Shown in pieces: positions 37,551 through 46,032 of a stretch of DNA of 64,000 nucleotides. Origin of the DNA: Methylorubrum salsuginis. GTDB taxonomy: Bacteria; Pseudomonadota; Alphaproteobacteria; Rhizobiales; Beijerinckiaceae. Each line of letters begins with the position of its first letter. The stretch's first letter is position 1. Both the position numbers and the translations under genes were made by a program. The notes beneath the pieces are model-generated. The model was not told where the DNA came from. It saw only the letters and a list, made by a program, of their open reading frames with translations, and searched no databases. The DNA lies in assembly GCF_900114375.1 (NCBI RefSeq), contig NZ_FOSV01000002.1, positions 62,001-126,000 of the forward strand, written 5' to 3'.

Positions 37551-37575
37551 GCGCCGGCCCGCAGCGGGCCGGTGC
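37551..37575. terminator. Bidirectional hairpin between convergent genes
   Basis: GCGCCGGCCCG and CGGGCCGGTGC form an 11-bp stem (one G-U pair) with a CAG loop. It lies between the stop codons of the collagen-like gene and the PIG-L gene, and has no T-run. Confidence 0.6.
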
Positions 37576-37607
37576 ATGGGCATGGATCGGGGCGGCCGAA
37601 CCGGCCC

Positions 37608-38345
37608 TCACCCCGGCAGGGCGATGAACCACTCGTACGGTCCGGTCAGCCGGTCGATCATCTCCGGCTTGAGCTGAAACCCTTCCGGGTCGTCCGCGAT
37701 CAGGCCGGAGACCTGGGAGGCGTGGGCCTCCACCGCCCGGCGCTTGGCCGCGCGCTCGGCCTCCACGGCGAGGCGGTATCCGGTCGGCGCCGGCCCGACC
37801 TCGCGTTCCGGCGGCAGGGTCCAGCCCCAGACCGGATAGGCGTAGAACGTCGCCCCCGGCAGATGCGTGCGGGCGAGGCCGACGATGGCGGCCGACGCCG
37901 TGTGGTCGCAATGCGGATCGTGCTTCCACGTCACGAACACGGCGTTCGCCCCGGCCTCGCGGGCGATCCCGGCGATCCGGGTCGCGGCCTCTTCGGCTTG
38001 CGGGCCTTCGCTCGGCACGCCGCCATCGGGCAGGCGCAGGAAGTGGATATGCTCGGGCGCAAGCCCGAGCGCCGCCATGGCCGCGACCGTCTCGGATTCG
38101 CGCAGATCCCGCAGCCGCCCGTGCGGATAGGCCTTGGAGTTCGGATGCGAGCCGCAGCCGTCGCTCACGATGACGACGCGGACCGGGCGCCCCCGCGCCA
38201 GGGCCTGGACGATCAGCCCGCCGCAGCCGAGGCTCTCGTCGTCCGGGTGGGGGGCGACCACGACGAGGCCGCCCTGCGGTACGAGGGTCTCGAACGCGGC
38301 CACCGGCAGGGTTGTGACGGCTTCGAAAAAGGCGTCGGCGCGCAT
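37608..38345 (-). CDS. PIG-L family deacetylase
   Basis: Zinc-dependent N-deacetylase of the LmbE/PIG-L family, 245 residues from ATG 38345 (GGGGAGGAGCC site). The metal motif APHPDDESLGCGG lies near residue 32 and the third ligand in WKHDPHCDHTA near 144. Family members deacetylate N-acetylglucosamine-linked lipids, mycothiol/bacillithiol precursors or secondary metabolites. The substrate here is unknown; no thiol-biosynthesis partner is adjacent. It is read in the same direction as queC-queD, with an A-type repeat between them. Confidence 0.88.
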   Translation of the reverse strand: MRADAFFEAVTTLPVAAFETLVPQGGLVVVAPHPDDESLGCGGLIVQALARGRPVRVVIVSDGCGSHPNSKAYPHGRLRDLRESETVAAMAALGLAPEHIHFLRLPDGGVPSEGPQAEEAATRIAGIAREAGANAVFVTWKHDPHCDHTASAAIVGLARTHLPGATFYAYPVWGWTLPPEREVGPAPTGYRLAVEAERAAKRRAVEAHASQVSGLIADDPEGFQLKPEMIDRLTGPYEWFIALPG

Positions 38346-38368
38346 CGGCTCCTCCCCATCATGGTGCC

Positions 38369-38414
38369 GCATCGTGTTTCCCAGACAGCCGGCGGCCGGC
38401 TTTCGGGACGATGC
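38369..38414. repeat. Repeat family A, copy 5
   Basis: Outer ends GCATCGTG and GACGATGC are retained. The inner part is diverged (CCAGACAGCCGGCGGCCGGC), keeping CTTTCGG on the right only. It lies between queC and the PIG-L gene, 12 bases after the queC stop. Confidence 0.65.
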
Positions 38415-38426
38415 TCCGGAACGAAC

Positions 38427-39143
38427 TCAGTCGGCTCTTCCCGCGAGATAGCGCGAAAATCCCTTGGCGCGCAGGTCGCAGGCCGGGCAGGTGCCGCAGC
38501 CGTAGCCCCACGGATGGCGCTCGCCCCGCTCGCCGAGATAGCAGGTGTGGCTCTCCTCGACGATGAGGTCCACCAGGGCCCGGCCGCCGAGTTCCTCGGC
38601 CAGCGCCCAGGTCTGCGCCTTGTCGAGCCACATCAGCGGCGTGTGCAGCACGAAGCGGCGCTCCATGCCGAGGTTGAGCGCGACCTGAAGCGCCTTGATC
38701 GTGTCGTCGCGGCAATCGGGGTAGCCGGAATAATCGGTCTCGCACATGCCGCCGACGATGTGGCGCAAGCCCCGCCGATAGGCGAGCGCCGCCGCGAAGG
38801 TCAGGAAGGCGAGGTTGCGCCCCGGGACGAAGGTGTTGGGCAGCCCGTCGCGATCCAGCCGGATCTCGCTCTCGCGGGTCAGGGCCGTCTCGGAAATCTC
38901 GCCGAGCGAGGACAGGTCGAGGGTGTGGTCGCGGCCGAGCCGGCGCCACCAGGCCCGGTCGTGCGCGGTCATGCCCTTGCGCAGGGCGCTGCGCCGTTCC
39001 AGCTCGATCCGGTGACGCTGGCCGTAATCGAAGCCCAGCGTCTCGACGCGGGGGAAGCGGTCGAGCGCCCAGGCGAGGCAGGTGGCCGAATCCTGGCCGC
39101 CGGAGAACAGCACCAGGGCGCCGGAATCGCCGTCCTCCGTCAT
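38427..39143 (-). CDS. queC: 7-cyano-7-deazaguanine synthase
   Basis: Makes preQ0 from 7-carboxy-7-deazaguanine, ATP and ammonia, on the queuosine pathway. 238 residues. The PP-loop is [16 protein letters not shown] (SGGQDS at 14-19). The zinc site is the Cys cluster CYLGERGE...[17 protein letters not shown] near the end, and [19 protein letters not shown] is typical of QueC. It follows queD on the minus strand with only four bases between the queD stop and the queC start codon region, so the two are organised together. Confidence 0.96.
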   Translation of the reverse strand: MTEDGDSGALVLFSGGQDSATCLAWALDRFPRVETLGFDYGQRHRIELERRSALRKGMTAHDRAWWRRLGRDHTLDLSSLGEISETALTRESEIRLDRDGLPNTFVPGRNLAFLTFAAALAYRRGLRHIVGGMCETDYSGYPDCRDDTIKALQVALNLGMERRFVLHTPLMWLDKAQTWALAEELGGRALVDLIVEESHTCYLGERGERHPWGYGCGTCPACDLRAKGFSRYLAGRAD

Positions 39144-39147
39144 GGTC

Positions 39148-39504
39148 CTACGTGCCCTCGTATTCGGCCCAGGAGAGGGGCGTCTCGAACACGCGCACGC
39201 TCGACAGTCCGGGGATCGACGGCTTGGCGCGATGCCAGATCCAGGCCGCGATATGCTCGGCGGTCGGGTTCTCCAGTCCCTCGATCTCGTTGAGGCAATG
39301 GTGGTCGAGCCGCTCCAGGAGCGGCGCGAAGGCGCTCTCGATGTCGTAGAAATCGACGACCCAGCCCGTGGTCGCGTCGATCTCGCCCGAGACCGTCAGT
39401 TCGACGCGGTAGGAATGCCCATGCATCCGGTGGCAGCGATGCGTGACGGGCACGTTGGGCAGGCGGTGCGCCGCCTCGAAGGTGAAGGCCTGGGTGATCT
39501 TCAT
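39148..39504 (-). CDS. queD: 6-carboxy-5,6,7,8-tetrahydropterin synthase
   Basis: Converts dihydroneopterin triphosphate to 6-carboxytetrahydropterin, the first committed step to preQ0. 118 residues from ATG 39504. Zinc ligands are in FEAAHRLP and [15 protein letters not shown], with the catalytic cysteine in [20 protein letters not shown] and [22 protein letters not shown] are family hallmarks. The open frame continues upstream to 39684, but that part is not conserved sequence. It is transcribed toward queC and divergently from the PRISE reductase gene. Confidence 0.95.
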   Translation of the reverse strand: MKITQAFTFEAAHRLPNVPVTHRCHRMHGHSYRVELTVSGEIDATTGWVVDFYDIESAFAPLLERLDHHCLNEIEGLENPTAEHIAAWIWHRAKPSIPGLSSVRVFETPLSWAEYEGT

Positions 39505-39713
39505 GGATGTCTCAGCCGGCGGACGAGCGCCGGCACCGGGTTGGAATCGGGCCGCGGGGCCTTGAGCCGCCGATATGTCACCGAACCCGCCGGAATGCAC
39601 GTGCGGCCCCTGCGGAACCGGCATCCCGGCCTCCGGGTTCGCGAAGCTTGCGGGGCCCGCGGGCCCAATCCCGAAAAATCTCAAGCGCAGCGGCCGTCAG
39701 GCCCGGAGCCCTC

Positions 39714-40778
39714 ATGAGTGGAACGGCACTGATCGCCGGCGTCAGCGGCATCGTCGGCAACAATCTCGCCCGCCACCTCGCCGGTTCGGGCTTCACGGTC
39801 CACGGCCTCGCCCGGCGCCCGCCCGCCGAGATCGACGGCGTCGCGCCGGTGGCCGCCGACCTGCTCGATCCGGACAGCCTGCAGGCCGCCCTCGAAGGGC
39901 TGAAACCCAGCCACGTCTTCATCGCCACCTGGCTGCGGCAGGAGACCGAGGCCGAGAACATCCGGGTCAACGCCGCGATGGTGCGCAACCTGCTCGACGC
40001 GATCCGGCCCGCCGGGAGCGTGCGCCACGTCGCGCTGGTGACCGGCCTCAAGCACTATCTCGGCCCGTTCGAGGCCTACGGGAAAGGGATGCTGCCGGCC
40101 ACGCCCTTCCGCGAGGAGCAGGGCCGGCTCGATGTCGAGAATTTCTATTACGCCCAGGAAGACGAGGTGTTTGCCGCCGCGGAGAGGGACGGGTTCGGCT
40201 GGAGCGTGCACCGCCCGCACACCATCATCGGCTACGCCTTGGGCAATGCCATGAACATGGGCGTGACGCTGGCCGCCTACGCCACCCTCTGCCGCGAGAC
40301 CGGCCGGCCGTTCCGTTTCCCCGGCTCGGCGGCGCAGTGGAACGGGCTCACCGACATGACCGATGCGCGGCTGCTCGCCCGCCATCTCACCTGGGCCGCC
40401 ACGACGCCTCGGGCCCGCAACGAGGCCTTCAACGTGGTGAACGGCGACGTCTTCCGCTGGAGCTGGATGTGGGGCCGGATCGCCGCGTGGTTCGGCGTCG
40501 AGCCCGCCCCCTTCGACGGCGAGCCCAATCCGCTCGAAGCCCAGATGGCCGGCGCCGGCCCGCTCTGGTCGGAGATCGCGACCCGCCACGGCCTGATCGA
40601 GCCCGACCTGAGCCGCCTCGCCTCGGCCTGGCACACGGATGCCGATCTCGGCCGGCCGATCGAGGTGGTGACCGACATGAGCAAGAGCCGCCGCCTCGGC
40701 TTCCTCGATTATCAGGCGACCGACGACGCGTTCTTCGCCCTGTTCGAGCGGCTGCGGGCCGCGCGCGTCATCCCGTGA
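39714..40778 (+). CDS. PRISE-type short-chain reductase (progesterone 5-beta-reductase-like)
   Basis: 354-residue NAD(P)H-dependent enzyme of the extended SDR group. The nucleotide motif is GVSGIVGNNLA near the start (residues 8-18), and LARRPP follows the second strand. Diagnostic PRISE features are ALVTGLKHYLGPFEAYG (the lysine of the active site) and NFYYAQEDEVF (the catalytic tyrosine), followed by WSVHRPHTIIGY. Relatives reduce enone double bonds in plants and bacteria; the bacterial substrate is unknown. It sits between queD and queE on the opposite strand, converging on queE with nine bases between stops. A role in queuosine synthesis is not implied by the family. Confidence 0.88.
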   Translation: MSGTALIAGVSGIVGNNLARHLAGSGFTVHGLARRPPAEIDGVAPVAADLLDPDSLQAALEGLKPSHVFIATWLRQETEAENIRVNAAMVRNLLDAIRPAGSVRHVALVTGLKHYLGPFEAYGKGMLPATPFREEQGRLDVENFYYAQEDEVFAAAERDGFGWSVHRPHTIIGYALGNAMNMGVTLAAYATLCRETGRPFRFPGSAAQWNGLTDMTDARLLARHLTWAATTPRARNEAFNVVNGDVFRWSWMWGRIAAWFGVEPAPFDGEPNPLEAQMAGAGPLWSEIATRHGLIEPDLSRLASAWHTDADLGRPIEVVTDMSKSRRLGFLDYQATDDAFFALFERLRAARVIP

Positions 40779-40787
40779 GGGCGCCGC

Positions 40788-41420
40788 TCACGGAATCCCG
40801 ATGATCTTGTGCGTCTGGAGCGAGAGCCGCCAGCGCGCGTCCGACCGGCAATAGGCCACCGCCGCCGCGGTGTTGGCGGCGGCGTCGGGCCCGTCCATCG
40901 GCTGGAGGAAGCGATGGCGGAAGGCCAGCTCCGCAAACCTCTCCGGTGGGGCCTCGGCCTGGGGGAACACGAGCTTCAACTCGTGGCCCGAGGTCTGGGC
41001 GAGCGGGTTGCCGGCCTTGGGGCTCACGCAGATCCAGTCGATGCCCGGCGGCGCGGGAAGCGTGCCGTTGGTCTCCACCGCCACCTCGAAACCGCGTGCG
41101 TGGACGGCCTCGATCAGCGCGGCGTCGAGTTGCAGCAGCGGCTCGCCGCCGGTGAAGACGACGTAGCGGTTGCTGGCACCCCCGCCCCAGGTCGCCGCGA
41201 TGGCCTCGGCCAGCGCCGCCGCGTCGGCGAACCGCCCGCCGCCCTCGCCGTCCATCCCGATGAAGTCGGTGTCGCAGAAGGTGCAGGCGGCGCCCGCCCG
41301 GTCCTCCTCGCGGCCGGACCAGAGATTGCAGCCGGCGAATCGGCAGAACACCGCCGCGCGCCCGGCCTGGGCGCCCTCGCCCTGGAGGGTGTGGAACAGT
41401 TCCTTGACCGCGTAGGACAT
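40788..41420 (-). CDS. queE: 7-carboxy-7-deazaguanine synthase (radical SAM)
   Basis: Radical-SAM ring contraction of 6-carboxytetrahydropterin on the preQ0 pathway. 210 residues from ATG 41420. FHTLQGEGAQAGRAAVFCRFAGCNL is the QueE N-terminus. The cluster cysteines are Cys31, Cys46 and Cys49, a CX14CX2C arrangement instead of the usual CX3CX2C; this longer form is known for some proteobacterial QueE enzymes. FTGGEPLLQ and VETNGTLPAP are SAM-binding motifs. It completes queC/queD/queE; queF or a transporter gene is not in the window. Confidence 0.94.
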   Translation of the reverse strand: MSYAVKELFHTLQGEGAQAGRAAVFCRFAGCNLWSGREEDRAGAACTFCDTDFIGMDGEGGGRFADAAALAEAIAATWGGGASNRYVVFTGGEPLLQLDAALIEAVHARGFEVAVETNGTLPAPPGIDWICVSPKAGNPLAQTSGHELKLVFPQAEAPPERFAELAFRHRFLQPMDGPDAAANTAAAVAYCRSDARWRLSLQTHKIIGIP

Positions 41421-41675
41421 CGCAAAAATCGCTGAAGATGAGGCCCTGCCCATACAGGCGCGCATGGAACCCTGTCACGCCGGTCACGATTCCGCGGGTG
41501 CAACCCTGCCGGCGAGCTTATCCGTTGGGCGTTCGGCGGTTTCTGCCATGCTCTCGCCACGGAGGGCACGTTGATGATCGGCCAATCCTCGCGCCGATCC
41601 CATCGGTGCCGCCTACCCGTAGGCGGCGCGACGCCCGGCGCCTTTTCCAAAACCCTTCCTGCCCCCTTGCCCGAG

Positions 41676-43169
41676 ATGAACCCGATGGTGAACCGAGTCT
41701 GGGGACGCCTGATCGCACCGCTGGCCGCGCTCGCGGCGCTGGCCGTCCCGGCGGCGGCGGTGACGACGCCGATCCTCGTGGTCGAGGCCGATTCCGGCAA
41801 GGTGCTCTACAGCCAGGGCGCCACCGACCCGTGGTACCCGGCCTCCATCACCAAGCTGATGACGACCTACGTCGCCCTCGACATGGTGCGGCAGGGCAAG
41901 GTCTCCCTCGACACGCTGCTGACCATCTCGCCCGAGGCCGCGGCCGAGCCGCCCTCGAAGATGGGCTTCAAGCCCGGCACCCAGATCACCCTCGACAACG
42001 CCCTCAAGATCATCATGGTCAAGTCGGCCAACGACATCTCCTGGGCGATCGCGGAGGGCCTCGGCGGCTCGGCCGAGGGCTTCGCCGACATGATGAACGA
42101 AACCGCGCACCGGATCGGCATGCGCGAGAGCCGCTGGTACAATCCCAACGGCCTGCCCGAGCCGCGGCAATGGACCACCGCCCGCGACATGGCGATCCTG
42201 GCCCGCGCGCTGATGCGCGACTTCCCTGACCAGCAGGGGCTGTTTTCGATCTCGGCGATCCAGTTCGGCAAGTCCGTCATGGCCAACCACAATGGCCTGC
42301 TCGGGCGCTATCCCGGCGCCGACGGCATGAAGACCGGCTTCATCTGCTCGGGCGGCTTCAACGTGGTGGCGAGCGCGACCCGCAACGGGCGCCGCATCAT
42401 CACCGTGGTGATGGGCCAGCCGAGCGCCCGCGAGCGCGACATCAAGGCCGCCGACCTGTTCGATTACGGCTTCGGCCAGTCCGCGGGCTGGACCGCCCAG
42501 ACCCTCGAAACCCTGCCGGCCTCAAACCTCGCCGCCCCGCCGGATCTGCGGCCCTATATCTGCGACAAGCGCAAGCCGATCCCCGTCGATGAGGGGCCGG
42601 GCGCCCTGACCGCGGGCGCGGACGGCACCGCCACCCAGCTGTTCGGCTCGGCCACCGCCGACACCTCGAACCTCGCCTTCGCCGCGCTCGGCGCCGCCAA
42701 TGTCCGGGGGCGCAGCCTGCCGCCGCGGGCGCCGCTCCAGCCGATCGCGGTCTGGACCGGCCGCAGCCCGGCCGAGGGCGCCGCCGCGCTGGCCCAGGCC
42801 GAGCAGGAGGCCCAGGCGTCCAAGGAGGCCGCTCGCACCGCCAAGGTCGAGGCCGCCCGCCAGAAGCGCGAGGAGGCCAAGGCCGCCCAGGCCGCCCAGG
42901 CCGCGAAGGCCGAGGCCCACAAGCAGGCCGCGGCGGAAAAAGCCGCCAAGGCCCGCGCCGCCGCCGTGACGGCGCCGAAGCCTAAGACCGCCGCCAAGGA
43001 CAAGGTCCCGGCTGCCGCCAGCGCCTACACCGCCGCCGAGGCCCCGAAGGCCGCGCACAAGCCGGCGGCGAAGAAGGCGGAGACCAAGGCGGATGCCAAG
43101 CCCGCCGCGAAGAAGACCGAAGCCAAGCCCGCGACGAAGAAGGCCAAGGGCAAGGACGACGACGCTTAA
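41676..43169 (+). CDS. D-alanyl-D-alanine carboxypeptidase with Lys/Ala-rich tail
   Basis: Low-molecular-weight PBP (S11) of 497 residues from ATG 41676. It has a signal peptide ending near PAAAVTTP and the three active-site motifs: SITK (57-60), SAN (117-119) and KTG (219-221). It trims the terminal D-Ala of pentapeptides in the periplasm. After the catalytic domain a middle part (about 275-370) leads to about 125 residues very rich in Ala, Lys and Glu (AAQAAQAAKAEAHKQAA..). That tail is predicted to be helical or disordered and could bind peptidoglycan or polyanions. There is no terminal amphipathic anchor of the DacA type. Confidence 0.93.
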   Translation: MNPMVNRVWGRLIAPLAALAALAVPAAAVTTPILVVEADSGKVLYSQGATDPWYPASITKLMTTYVALDMVRQGKVSLDTLLTISPEAAAEPPSKMGFKPGTQITLDNALKIIMVKSANDISWAIAEGLGGSAEGFADMMNETAHRIGMRESRWYNPNGLPEPRQWTTARDMAILARALMRDFPDQQGLFSISAIQFGKSVMANHNGLLGRYPGADGMKTGFICSGGFNVVASATRNGRRIITVVMGQPSARERDIKAADLFDYGFGQSAGWTAQTLETLPASNLAAPPDLRPYICDKRKPIPVDEGPGALTAGADGTATQLFGSATADTSNLAFAALGAANVRGRSLPPRAPLQPIAVWTGRSPAEGAAALAQAEQEAQASKEAARTAKVEAARQKREEAKAAQAAQAAKAEAHKQAAAEKAAKARAAAVTAPKPKTAAKDKVPAAASAYTAAEAPKAAHKPAAKKAETKADAKPAAKKTEAKPATKKAKGKDDDA

Positions 43170-43196
43170 GGCGATTCACCTCACCTACCGCGCATC

Positions 43197-43393
43197 CCCT
43201 CTCCCCGCCGTGCGGGGAGAGGGCCGCGACGACCCCGTCGTCGGCGCGGCGAGGCGGCAGCCGAAGGTGAGGGGGCTTGGACGGATGAGACTCTTCCGTC
43301 CAAGCCCCCTCACCTTCGCTCCGGCTTCGCCTCCGCTCCCTGCATGGACAACAAGGTCCATGCAGGCCTCTCCCCGCGTGCGGGGAGAGGGGG
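43197..43393. repeat. Composite palindromic repeat: four consecutive perfect hairpins (family D)
   Basis: Four perfect stems in a row. 43197-43223 has 12 bp and a 3-base loop; 43262-43318 has 24 bp and a 9-base loop. 43339-43366 has 11 bp and a 6-base loop; 43367-43390 has 11 bp and a 2-base loop. The first and last share CTCTCCCCGC/GCGGGGAGAG arms. The element fills almost all of the 264 bases between the carboxypeptidase and CobW-like genes. A relative with CCCTC/GAGGGG arms lies at 63832-63960. No coding capacity; it may also end transcription. Confidence 0.85.
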
Positions 43394-43433
43394 GAGCGGC
43401 GGTTCTCGACAGAGTTCTCTGGAACGCCGCCCC

Positions 43434-44540
43434 ATGACCCAGACCGACCCCCGCCGCCCAGCCCCGATCCCGCTCACCGTCCTCACCGGCTTCCTCGGGG
43501 CCGGCAAGACCACCCTGCTCAACCGGTGGCTGGCCGATCCGGCGCTCGCCGACACGGTGGTGATCGTCAACGAGTTCGGTGAGATCGGCCTCGATCACCT
43601 GCTGATCGAGACGGTGGACGACGGGATGATCCTGCTCGGCGCGGGCTGCCTGTGCTGCACCGTGCGGGGCGACCTCATCAACACGCTCGAAGACCTGCTG
43701 CGGAAGCGCGACAACGGCCGCATCGGTGCGTTCCGCCGGGTCGTGATCGAGACCACCGGGCTCGCCGACCCCGCCCCGATCCTGCACGCGCTGATCTACC
43801 ACCCCTACCTGTCGCTGCGATTCCAGTTGCAGGGCGTGGTCACGGTGATCGACGCGGTCAACGGCCAAGGCACCCTCGACGCCCACCAAGAGGCCCGGCG
43901 GCAGGCGGCGGTGGCCGACCATCTCGTGCTGACCAAGGCCGACCTGCCCGACGCCGCGCCGGACGCGCTCAAAGCTCGGCTCGCCGCCCTCAATCCGGGC
44001 GCGTCGATCCATGGGCCGGACGTGCCGGCGGAGCGCCTGCTCGGCGGCCTGTTCGGGCTCGACGGCAAGGGCGAAGACGTGCGGGCGTGGCTCGGGCCGG
44101 CAAAGGAGTACGACCACGGGCACGCCCATGACCATCATCACGGGCACCATTATCACGACGTGAACCGGCACGACGCCGCGATCCGGGCCTTCCATCTCAC
44201 CAGCGACGTGCCGGTGCCGCGCCCAGCCTTCGAGATGTTCCTGGACCTCGTCCGCTCGGCCCACGGGCCCAAGCTCCTGCGCCTCAAGGGTCTCGTGGCA
44301 CTGGCCGACGATCCCGAGCGGCCCGTCGTGGTGCACGGCGTGCAGCACGTCGTCCACGCCCCCACGACGCTGCCGGCCTGGCCCGACGGCGACCGGCGCT
44401 CGCGGCTGGTGATGATCGTCCACGACCTCGATCCGGACTTCGTGCGCCGGATCTGGGATGCGTTCCTCGGCAAACCCGCCATCGACACGCCGGATCGGGC
44501 CGCCTTGACGGAGAATCCGCTGGCGATTCCCGGGGGCTGA
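43434..44540 (+). CDS. CobW/COG0523 family GTPase metallochaperone
   Basis: 368-residue G3E GTPase. Walker A is GFLGAGKTT (19-27). The metal-binding CxCC motif is GCLCCTV (Cys72, 74, 75), and the guanine-specificity motif is LTKADL. A histidine-rich insert (DHGHAHDHHHGHHYHD) sits near 223-238 before the CobW C-terminal domain. This combination marks zinc- or cobalt-handling chaperones. CobW proper acts in cobalamin synthesis, and cobS/cobT lie 7 kb away, but adjacency is lacking and ZigA/ZagA-like zinc delivery is equally possible. No Zur site is recognised upstream. Confidence 0.9.
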   Translation: MTQTDPRRPAPIPLTVLTGFLGAGKTTLLNRWLADPALADTVVIVNEFGEIGLDHLLIETVDDGMILLGAGCLCCTVRGDLINTLEDLLRKRDNGRIGAFRRVVIETTGLADPAPILHALIYHPYLSLRFQLQGVVTVIDAVNGQGTLDAHQEARRQAAVADHLVLTKADLPDAAPDALKARLAALNPGASIHGPDVPAERLLGGLFGLDGKGEDVRAWLGPAKEYDHGHAHDHHHGHHYHDVNRHDAAIRAFHLTSDVPVPRPAFEMFLDLVRSAHGPKLLRLKGLVALADDPERPVVVHGVQHVVHAPTTLPAWPDGDRRSRLVMIVHDLDPDFVRRIWDAFLGKPAIDTPDRAALTENPLAIPGG

Positions 44541-44542
44541 TT

Positions 44543-44595
44543 CAGGGGCTCCGCCCCAGACCCCGCGAAAGGGGTGCCCCCTTTCGAAACCCTGG
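44543..44595 (-). terminator. Repeat family E, copy 2, at the 3' end of ptsH
   Basis: Contains GGGGCTCCGCCCC and GCGAAAGGGG..CCCCTTTCG hairpins. It starts two bases after the ptsH stop when read on the minus strand and resembles 29333-29384. It probably ends transcription from ptsH and also lies after the convergent CobW-like gene. Confidence 0.55.
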
Positions 44596-44596
44596 A

Positions 44597-44920
44597 TTAT
44601 TCGTCTTCGCCGAACTTGTCGGCGAGCAGCGCCTCGATCGCGTCGAGGGCGGCCTCGGCGTCGTCGCCGAGCGCGACCACCGCGATGGTGGTGCCCTTGG
44701 CCGCGCCCAACGTCAGCAGGCCCATGATCGAGCGGCCCCCGACGGTCTCGCCCGCGCGGGTGACCGTGACGGCGGCGCCGAAACGCTCCACCGTCTGCAC
44801 GAACTTGGCCGAGGCGCGGGCGTGCAGGCCGCGGCGGTTGATGATCGGGAGGATGCGGCAGAACCCGCCCTCGGGAATCTCGGGCTGCGGCTCGATTTCG
44901 TCGTCCACGCTCTCGCTCAT
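44597..44920 (-). CDS. ptsH: HPr phosphocarrier protein (regulatory PTS)
   Basis: 107 residues. HPr domain with the phosphorylatable His33 in NRRGLHARASAKFVQ and the regulatory Ser64 in GGRSIMGLLTLGA, the target of HPr kinase. An acidic N-terminal extension of about 18 residues (SESVDDEIEPQPEIPEGG) precedes the fold. No sugar permease or EIIB/EIIC gene is present nearby, so the protein is expected to signal metabolic state rather than transport sugar. It lies downstream of the EIIA-Man gene on the same strand. Confidence 0.94.
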   Translation of the reverse strand: MSESVDDEIEPQPEIPEGGFCRILPIINRRGLHARASAKFVQTVERFGAAVTVTRAGETVGGRSIMGLLTLGAAKGTTIAVVALGDDAEAALDAIEALLADKFGEDE

Positions 44921-45005
44921 CGGGCCTCGCGCTCCTCCCGGATGGGGAAAGCGTGGTTAAGCCGGCTCTCGGGCGAAGGGAAGGCGCAAGCTGCGGGCGA
45001 CCGGG

Positions 45006-45407
45006 CTACTTGCCCGCAAGAACCCGCGAGGCGACGTTGATGTACTTGCGCCCCGCCTCCTGGGCGTGGAGCACCGCGTCGCCCAGGCTCTCGGCGTCGC
45101 GCACGCTGGCGAGCTTGATCAGCATCGGCAGATTGATCCCGGCGACCACCTCGACCTGGCCGCCGTTCATACACGACAGGGCGAGGTTCGAGGGCGTGCC
45201 ACCGAACATGTCGGTCAGCACGACGACGCCCGCGCCCGTGTTGACGCGGCCGACCGCGGTCATGATGTCGCCGCGTCGCAGTTCCATATCGTCCTCGGGG
45301 CCGATCGTGATCGTCTCGATCTGCTTCTGAGGGCCGACGACATGCTCCAGGGCGGCCTTGAACTCGGTCGCCAACAGGCCGTGGGTGACGAGCACCATTC
45401 CAATCAT
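45006..45407 (-). CDS. PTS EIIA component of the mannose family (regulatory)
   Basis: 133 residues from ATG 45407, giving MIGMVLVTHGLLA with the phosphorylatable His9. DMFGGTPSNLAL and GINLPMLIKLASVRD are characteristic of EIIA-Man. It has no EIIB domain fused, and no permease lies nearby. In alphaproteobacteria this stand-alone protein takes phosphate from HPr and is used for regulation. It lies 125 bases downstream of hprK and 85 bases upstream of ptsH on the same strand. Confidence 0.93.
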   Translation of the reverse strand: MIGMVLVTHGLLATEFKAALEHVVGPQKQIETITIGPEDDMELRRGDIMTAVGRVNTGAGVVVLTDMFGGTPSNLALSCMNGGQVEVVAGINLPMLIKLASVRDAESLGDAVLHAQEAGRKYINVASRVLAGK

Positions 45408-45531
45408 CGAAGCGTGTTCCGACGCCCTGTGAGCGGAGACGCCATCTTGTGCAGCGCAAGGTGAAGCGCAACCCGATCGCGGCGATTTGCTCGATGCGAT
45501 GCACCACCATGCCATGGCGGCAACACCCGCG

Positions 45532-46032
45532 CTACAGGTCGCGAGCCCCTGCGGGCACGAGAGCGGCGGAGTGCGTCCGAACGGCCACGCTGGCGTCGAG
45601 CGCCTCGCGAATCAGGTATTCCCTCGGCTGACCCCCTGCAAGGGAGAGGCGCGGCAGGCTGACCCCGAGGAGACGCTCGGTCGCAACCGGCTCCGCCGGC
45701 ATCCGCTCGGCCGTCTCGACGAGGTCGACCACGAGGCGCAGAACCGCCGCTTCCGCATGCGCGGCGAGCCGGCGGATGCCGTGGCCGCGGATCTCGATCA
45801 GCCCGGCCAGCGCCGGATGCGGCCGGGCGACGAGGCGGCCGTGATACGCTTCCAGCCGGATGCGGTCGTCGCCGACAAGGGCGGCGTGGCGACCCTCCAG
45901 ATCGGCGCGGTCGAGTAGCGCGAGGCAGAGCGAGGATTTTCCCGAGCCCGCCGGCCCCCGCACCAGGACACCCGCCTCGCCGAGGAGGACGCAACTCGCA
46001 TGGACGGTGAGCGAGGCGGTCGGATCGCTCAC
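45532..46032 (-). CDS. hprK: HPr kinase/phosphorylase, short alphaproteobacterial form
   Basis: 166 residues from a GTG at 46032 that overlaps the chvG stop (GTGA). It corresponds only to the C-terminal catalytic domain of Firmicute HprK. The P-loop is RGPAGSGKSSLCL (25-37), with VGDDRIRLEAYHGRL and GLIEIRGHGI following; the latter is the family signature region. The N-terminal domain is absent, as is usual in alphaproteobacteria. It should phosphorylate Ser64 of the neighbouring HPr and connect carbon status to the ChvG/ChvI system. Confidence 0.92.
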   Translation of the reverse strand: MSDPTASLTVHASCVLLGEAGVLVRGPAGSGKSSLCLALLDRADLEGRHAALVGDDRIRLEAYHGRLVARPHPALAGLIEIRGHGIRRLAAHAEAAVLRLVVDLVETAERMPAEPVATERLLGVSLPRLSLAGGQPREYLIREALDASVAVRTHSAALVPAGARDL

